The position numbers were made by a program, and so were the translations under genes. The notes under the pieces are model-generated. The model was given only the letters and a program-made list of their open reading frames with translations. It had not been told where the DNA came from and searched no databases. From contig CAJTQO010000016.1 of assembly GCA_910578405.1 (NCBI GenBank), forward strand, positions 1 through 64,000: a stretch of DNA of 64,000 nucleotides. The letters run 5' to 3'. This DNA comes from an uncultured Lachnospiraceae bacterium (lineage in GTDB: Bacteria; Bacillota; Clostridia; Lachnospirales; Lachnospiraceae). This document shows positions 60,827 through 64,000 of the stretch, piece after piece; positions within the stretch are counted from its first letter, which is position 1; every line of letters begins with the position of its first letter.

Positions 60827-61750
60827 TTAACCTAACAAGGACAGAACACCCTGATTAGCCTGATTGCCCTGTGCCAGCATAGCCTGACCAGCCTGTGCCA
60901 GAATCTGGTTGTTAGAGTATTCAACCATTTCCTTAGCGATATCTGTGTCACGTACACGGGACTCAGCAGATGTCGTGTTCTCAACAACGTTATCCAAGTT
61001 GTTGATGGTGTGTTCCAGACGATTCTGAACTGCACCAAGTGCGGAACGCTGAGATGCAACAGTTTCCAGAGACAGTTTAATCAACTGGATGTAAGAACCG
61101 ATCTTGTTAGCAGCGCTTGCAGCTTTCAGGCTGGACCATTTAATCTTACCATCCAACTTAACGCTTGCAGCGATACCATTTACCTGCGCACCACTTGCTG
61201 TTGTCCATTTTACAGAATTCCTCTGAGCGCTGGTAACAAGTTTTGTAGCCTGCATGTTGCTGATGTTGATGCTCATTGTCTGGCCTGCTTCATTACCAAT
61301 CTGAAGAACTAAACCGGAACCAGTCTTCTCAAATGTGCCTTTCAGCAGAATCTGATCATTGAACCTGGTTGTTGTAGCGATTCTGTTAATTTCAGATGTC
61401 AACTGGTTAATTTCGTCAGCGATGTACTGTTTCTGAGTTGTTGTATAAGTACCGTTTGCTGCTTTAACTGCCAGTTCGTTCATCCTCTGTAACATATCTG
61501 TTACTTCATTCAGAGCGCCTTCAGCCGTCTGAACCATGGAGATACCATCCTGAGCATTGGAAGAAGCCTGTGTAAGACCTCTAATCTGACGTCTCATCTT
61601 TTCAGAAATAGAAAGACCTGCTGCATCATCCGCTGCACGATTGATTCTATAACCAGAAGATAATTTTTCAGTCTGTTTAGCCTGTGCGTCAGTTGTGATA
61701 CCTAACATCCTGTTAGCGTTCATAGCTGTAAGATTGTGTTTTACTACCAT
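60827..61750 (-). CDS. hag: Flagellin
   Basis: The 307-residue protein is a short Hag-type flagellin. Residues 1-140 have MVVKHNLTAMNANRMLGITTDAQAKQTEKLSSGYRINRAADDAAGLSISEKMRRQIRGLTQASSNAQDGISMVQTAEGALNEV; the C-terminal end has LGAVQNRLEHTINNLDNVVENTTSAESRVRDTDIAKEMVEYSNNQILAQAGQAMLAQ. The variable middle is only about 90 residues. It has the strongest motility promoter in the window and a strong ribosome site (AAGGAGG) and is probably the major filament protein. Codon use is close to consensus, unlike the accessory genes nearby. Confidence 0.97.
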   Translation of the reverse strand: MVVKHNLTAMNANRMLGITTDAQAKQTEKLSSGYRINRAADDAAGLSISEKMRRQIRGLTQASSNAQDGISMVQTAEGALNEVTDMLQRMNELAVKAANGTYTTTQKQYIADEINQLTSEINRIATTTRFNDQILLKGTFEKTGSGLVLQIGNEAGQTMSINISNMQATKLVTSAQRNSVKWTTASGAQVNGIAASVKLDGKIKWSSLKAASAANKIGSYIQLIKLSLETVASQRSALGAVQNRLEHTINNLDNVVENTTSAESRVRDTDIAKEMVEYSNNQILAQAGQAMLAQGNQANQGVLSLLG

Positions 61751-61875
61751 ACTATATTCCTCCTTGAATATATAACGGCTTCCCTGCCGTTATTGATTTG
61801 ATAATACGAACCTGATTCAGATTTAAAAAATCCATATCATCATGTTCTAAGTAACATATTATTTACTTGTATATT

Positions 61876-61902
61876 ATATCGGAACGAATTCCGAATACTT
61901 TA
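61876..61902 (-). promoter_or_regulatory. Sigma-28 (SigD) promoter of hag
   Basis: TAAA (61899-61902), a 15-base spacer and TCCGATAT (61876-61883) on the minus strand match the SigD consensus TAAA-N15-GCCGATAT with one change. It lies 126 bases upstream of the hag start. Confidence 0.9.
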
Positions 61903-61957
61903 TACCTGATTTGAAATTTTTTTATTTTTTTGTCCCTAGGCTGTTTTTGCCCGGAAA

Positions 61958-62434
61958 CTACTTCTTTTTGTCCATAAACTGAGGCTGCACTGACTTAGAA
62001 TCGCTCATGCTGCGGTAATAGTTAATCGCTGCCCGCGAGCCTTTCCTGCCCTGCTGGATTTCCTTTTTCCGGCCTGTAAAATAATTCTCCATCAACGCCT
62101 TGTTCCTGGCTTCCTGCGCCTGTATGGACACGCTTTTGTCCGTCACGTCCTTTACCAGTTGCTGTAGCGCGGCAATCTGCGTCTTATACTTCTCCTTCTG
62201 TGCCGGAAGCTCCTCCCGGATATGTCCGTACAGGCTTTCAAACCCTTCATCCAACCGGTTCAGCTCATCAATCAGCGCTCCCTTTTCTTCCATGCTGGCA
62301 TCAAACGCCTCTTCCGAAAAGGAAGGCGCTTTCAAAAGTTTCTCCTGTTCCACGCACAGGCTTTCGACCCTGTCAAGGGCGGCCAGTTTTTTCCGAAGGC
62401 TTTCCTCCAGAACCTGAAGATAATTACTTATCAT
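61958..62434 (-). CDS. FliT-like flagellar export chaperone or FlgN-like protein
   Basis: The 158-residue protein is fully helical with a coiled-coil look (MISNYLQVLEESLRKKLAALDRVESLCVEQEKLLKAPSFSEEAFDASMEEKGALIDELNRLDEGFESLYGHIREEL). Its place after fliS, overlapping it by 4 bases, and before hag, fits a FliT- or FlgN-type chaperone that keeps filament cap or junction proteins unfolded before export. Sequence identity to named chaperones is low, so the exact match is not certain. Confidence 0.72.
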   Translation of the reverse strand: MISNYLQVLEESLRKKLAALDRVESLCVEQEKLLKAPSFSEEAFDASMEEKGALIDELNRLDEGFESLYGHIREELPAQKEKYKTQIAALQQLVKDVTDKSVSIQAQEARNKALMENYFTGRKKEIQQGRKGSRAAINYYRSMSDSKSVQPQFMDKKK

Positions 62435-62826
62435 ACGGTGCCCTTCCCTTTATTAATGCGCATAACCTCTAACCATGTTTCCCGCAAAGAACGCAGATGA
62501 GTGCAGATTTCCTCCAATATCGCCGCGTTCTTTGTGGTATTGGCCTCTACCAAACGACGTTCCAGATATACATATATATTCTCGAAATGCTGTGCAACCG
62601 GGTATTTCATATCCAAGGTTTCCCTCAGATAGTGTATAATGTCCTCTGTCTTCACAATATTCTTGTGGGCTCTTTGAATGTCATGATGCTCAATGCCCAT
62701 TTTCGCCATATTGCAGAACTTAATCGCGCCTTCATACAGCAAAAGGGTCAATTCCCCCGGTGATGCATTCATAATCTTCTCTGTTGTATATTTGTTATAT
62801 TGTGAATACGCATTTGGCAGTGCCAT
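62431..62826 (-). CDS. fliS: Flagellin-specific chaperone FliS
   Basis: FliS binds flagellin C-termini in the cytoplasm and prevents premature polymerisation. The 131-residue protein has the family pattern MALPNAYSQYNKYTTEKIMNASPGELTLLLYEGAIKFCNMAKMGIEHHDIQRAHKNIVKTEDIIHYLRETLDMKYPVAQHFENIYVYLERRLVEANTTKN. It follows fliD by 7 bases and overlaps the FliT-like gene by 4. Confidence 0.96.
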   Translation of the reverse strand: MALPNAYSQYNKYTTEKIMNASPGELTLLLYEGAIKFCNMAKMGIEHHDIQRAHKNIVKTEDIIHYLRETLDMKYPVAQHFENIYVYLERRLVEANTTKNAAILEEICTHLRSLRETWLEVMRINKGKGTV

Positions 62827-62833
62827 ATTTTCG

Positions 62834-64000
62834 TTAACCTCCTAGTAAGCTTGATAAAGCATTCTGATTTGACTGTAACTTTGCAAGGGCCGTCTCCATT
62901 GCGGAAAACTTCTTATACCATTTGTCTTCCTTCTCAAGCAAAGCTTTCTCCTGCTTTGCAATTTTGGATTCGTAGCTCTTATACTCATCTTCCATAACCT
63001 TATCGTCATAGAATTTGCCATAGCTTCTAATCTTATCAATGCTGCTGGACATTTCGTCCATCTTTTTGTACATATTCATCGTCAATTGGGAGAAGAATTC
63101 AATTACTGTATCCGGATCCTGCTCCACCATGGCTTTCAATTGATTGGTTTCTGTCATTTTAGACGGGAAATCCTCATCGCCGCTGATATGGTAAGCGTTC
63201 CTTTCATTGTCTTCCGCCTCATAATAGCCTAACGTTTCAATGCCAAAGTTGGAAAGAACCATCTGCTTCCCGTTCACAGTCGCCCCTTTGAGCATAATCT
63301 CTTTCAATGTAGTGGAAATGCTGCCCAGGGTGGAATCCCTCCTTAACACGGAATCCTTAATCTTGCCTTCCCACTTCTCGATTTCCTTTTCGGACATTGC
63401 CTCCTTTTCTTCATCGGTCAGCGGGTCGTAGCCCTTAGAGGATTCTGCGTTATAAAGCTTATCCATTTCATTAATCAGGCTGTTATATTCTTTAATGAAA
63501 TTCTTTACGGTATCATAAACGTTTTGTGTGTCACGTTTCGTGTTAAGGGTAGACTCGCCTACCTCCTTTGCCGTAATCGTCAGGCCATTAATATTGAAGG
63601 TGTTGTTCGTCGATTCATATTCCACGCCGTTTAAGATGATTTTGGCTTTGTCACCGCCGGTTACATGGGCCGCTTTGTCGCCATATTGAGCCCCTTCCAA
63701 AAGCCCCATATTCTCAAGCAAACCTTCTCCTTGCGGATTACTGGAAGAAAATGAAATCTTTTCACCATTGTTCTTCGCTGCAATATGGAATCTTCCGTTT
63801 GCCTGGTCAAAGCGCGCTTCCACTCCCGCATCCTGCAATTTATATGTGAAATCATTAATTGTCATCCCGTCATCAACTTGAATTGTTGTGGTCTTTCCTC
63901 CAACATTCAACTCAACTGTAGTCCCGCCTGACAAGCCTAAATCGGATAATTTTGTCCCTCCATTTGCAACGCTGCCGTCAGCCGCCGTCACCTTCCCGCC
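62834..64000 (-). CDS. fliD: Flagellar cap protein FliD (HAP2), partial at right edge
   Basis: FliD caps the flagellar filament and helps flagellin fold into place. The frame enters from the right edge without a start, so at least about 389 C-terminal residues are seen (GGKVTAADGSVANGGTKLSDLGLSGGTTVELNVGGKTTTIQVDDGMTINDFTYKLQDAGVEARFD ...). Family features are IILNGVEYESTNNTFNINGLTITAKEVGES, NVYDTVKNFIKEYNSLINEMDKLYNAES and the C-terminal coiled coil FYDDKVMEDEYKSYESKIAKQEKALLEKEDKWYKKFSAMETALAKLQSNQNALSSLLGG. It is followed by fliS after 7 bases. Confidence 0.95.
   Translation of the reverse strand, partial: GGKVTAADGSVANGGTKLSDLGLSGGTTVELNVGGKTTTIQVDDGMTINDFTYKLQDAGVEARFDQANGRFHIAAKNNGEKISFSSSNPQGEGLLENMGLLEGAQYGDKAAHVTGGDKAKIILNGVEYESTNNTFNINGLTITAKEVGESTLNTKRDTQNVYDTVKNFIKEYNSLINEMDKLYNAESSKGYDPLTDEEKEAMSEKEIEKWEGKIKDSVLRRDSTLGSISTTLKEIMLKGATVNGKQMVLSNFGIETLGYYEAEDNERNAYHISGDEDFPSKMTETNQLKAMVEQDPDTVIEFFSQLTMNMYKKMDEMSSSIDKIRSYGKFYDDKVMEDEYKSYESKIAKQEKALLEKEDKWYKKFSAMETALAKLQSNQNALSSLLGG

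Overview
This window looks like chromosome from a motile, Gram-positive, anaerobic Clostridia, most likely a Lachnospiraceae gut bacterium. The reasons are the Clostridia-type rpoB/rpoC with long acidic C-terminal tails, the gene order rpmG-secE-nusG-rplK-rplA ... rplJ-rplL-rpoB-rpoC-rpsL-rpsG-fusA, AGGAGG ribosome binding sites, and a sigma-28-type flagellin promoter. I cannot name a species.

Region 1 (1-18030), almost all on the minus strand, is the transcription and translation core: rpmG, secE, nusG, rplK, rplA, then rplJ, rplL, rpoB, rpoC, rpsL, rpsG and the 5' part of fusA. It is broken between rplA and rplJ by a CapA-family gene (minus strand) and a MATE exporter (plus strand). rplJ therefore has its own promoter, leader and attenuator. 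Promoters of near-consensus form are visible before rpmG, rplJ and rpsL.

Region 2 (18030-22350) holds a 36-bp pyrimidine tandem repeat, an orphan FliD-like gene, an orphan acyl-CoA carboxyltransferase gene, and upstream of that gene a leader with three tandem copies of a 106-bp hairpin unit.

Region 3 (22350-49220) is a long surface-glycan accessory region: UDP-galactopyranose mutase, radical SAM/SPASM protein, two SGNH lipoproteins, phosphotransferase, large membrane proteins, GT2 glycosyltransferases, GtrA, two MBOAT O-acyltransferases (one paired with a DltD-like protein), an FkbH-like protein with an acyl carrier protein, a fused double WecG/TagA glycosyltransferase, a GT11 fucosyltransferase and a nucleotide-sugar epimerase. 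Several intergenic gaps are filled with GA/CT-rich tandem repeats, and many proteins carry in-frame repeats. Two members of a MITE-like palindromic repeat family are present.

Region 4 (49900-64000) is the flagellar filament locus: fliD (partial), fliS, a FliT-like gene and hag with a sigma-28-type promoter. Downstream of it is a run of glycosyltransferases, a LicD protein, two CTP-dependent cytidylyltransferases and a CDP-glycerol transferase-like protein, probably for flagellin glycosylation. It ends with a second flagellin that contains a zinc metalloprotease domain (HELMH ... WFVEG), i.e. a flagellinolysin. The likely logic is that hag makes the bulk filament, the glycan genes decorate it with phospho-substituted sugars, and the protease flagellin adds a catalytic surface. 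The most interesting items are the protease flagellin, the triple-hairpin leader, the double WecG protein, the MITE that supplies a stop codon, and the many tandem repeats.
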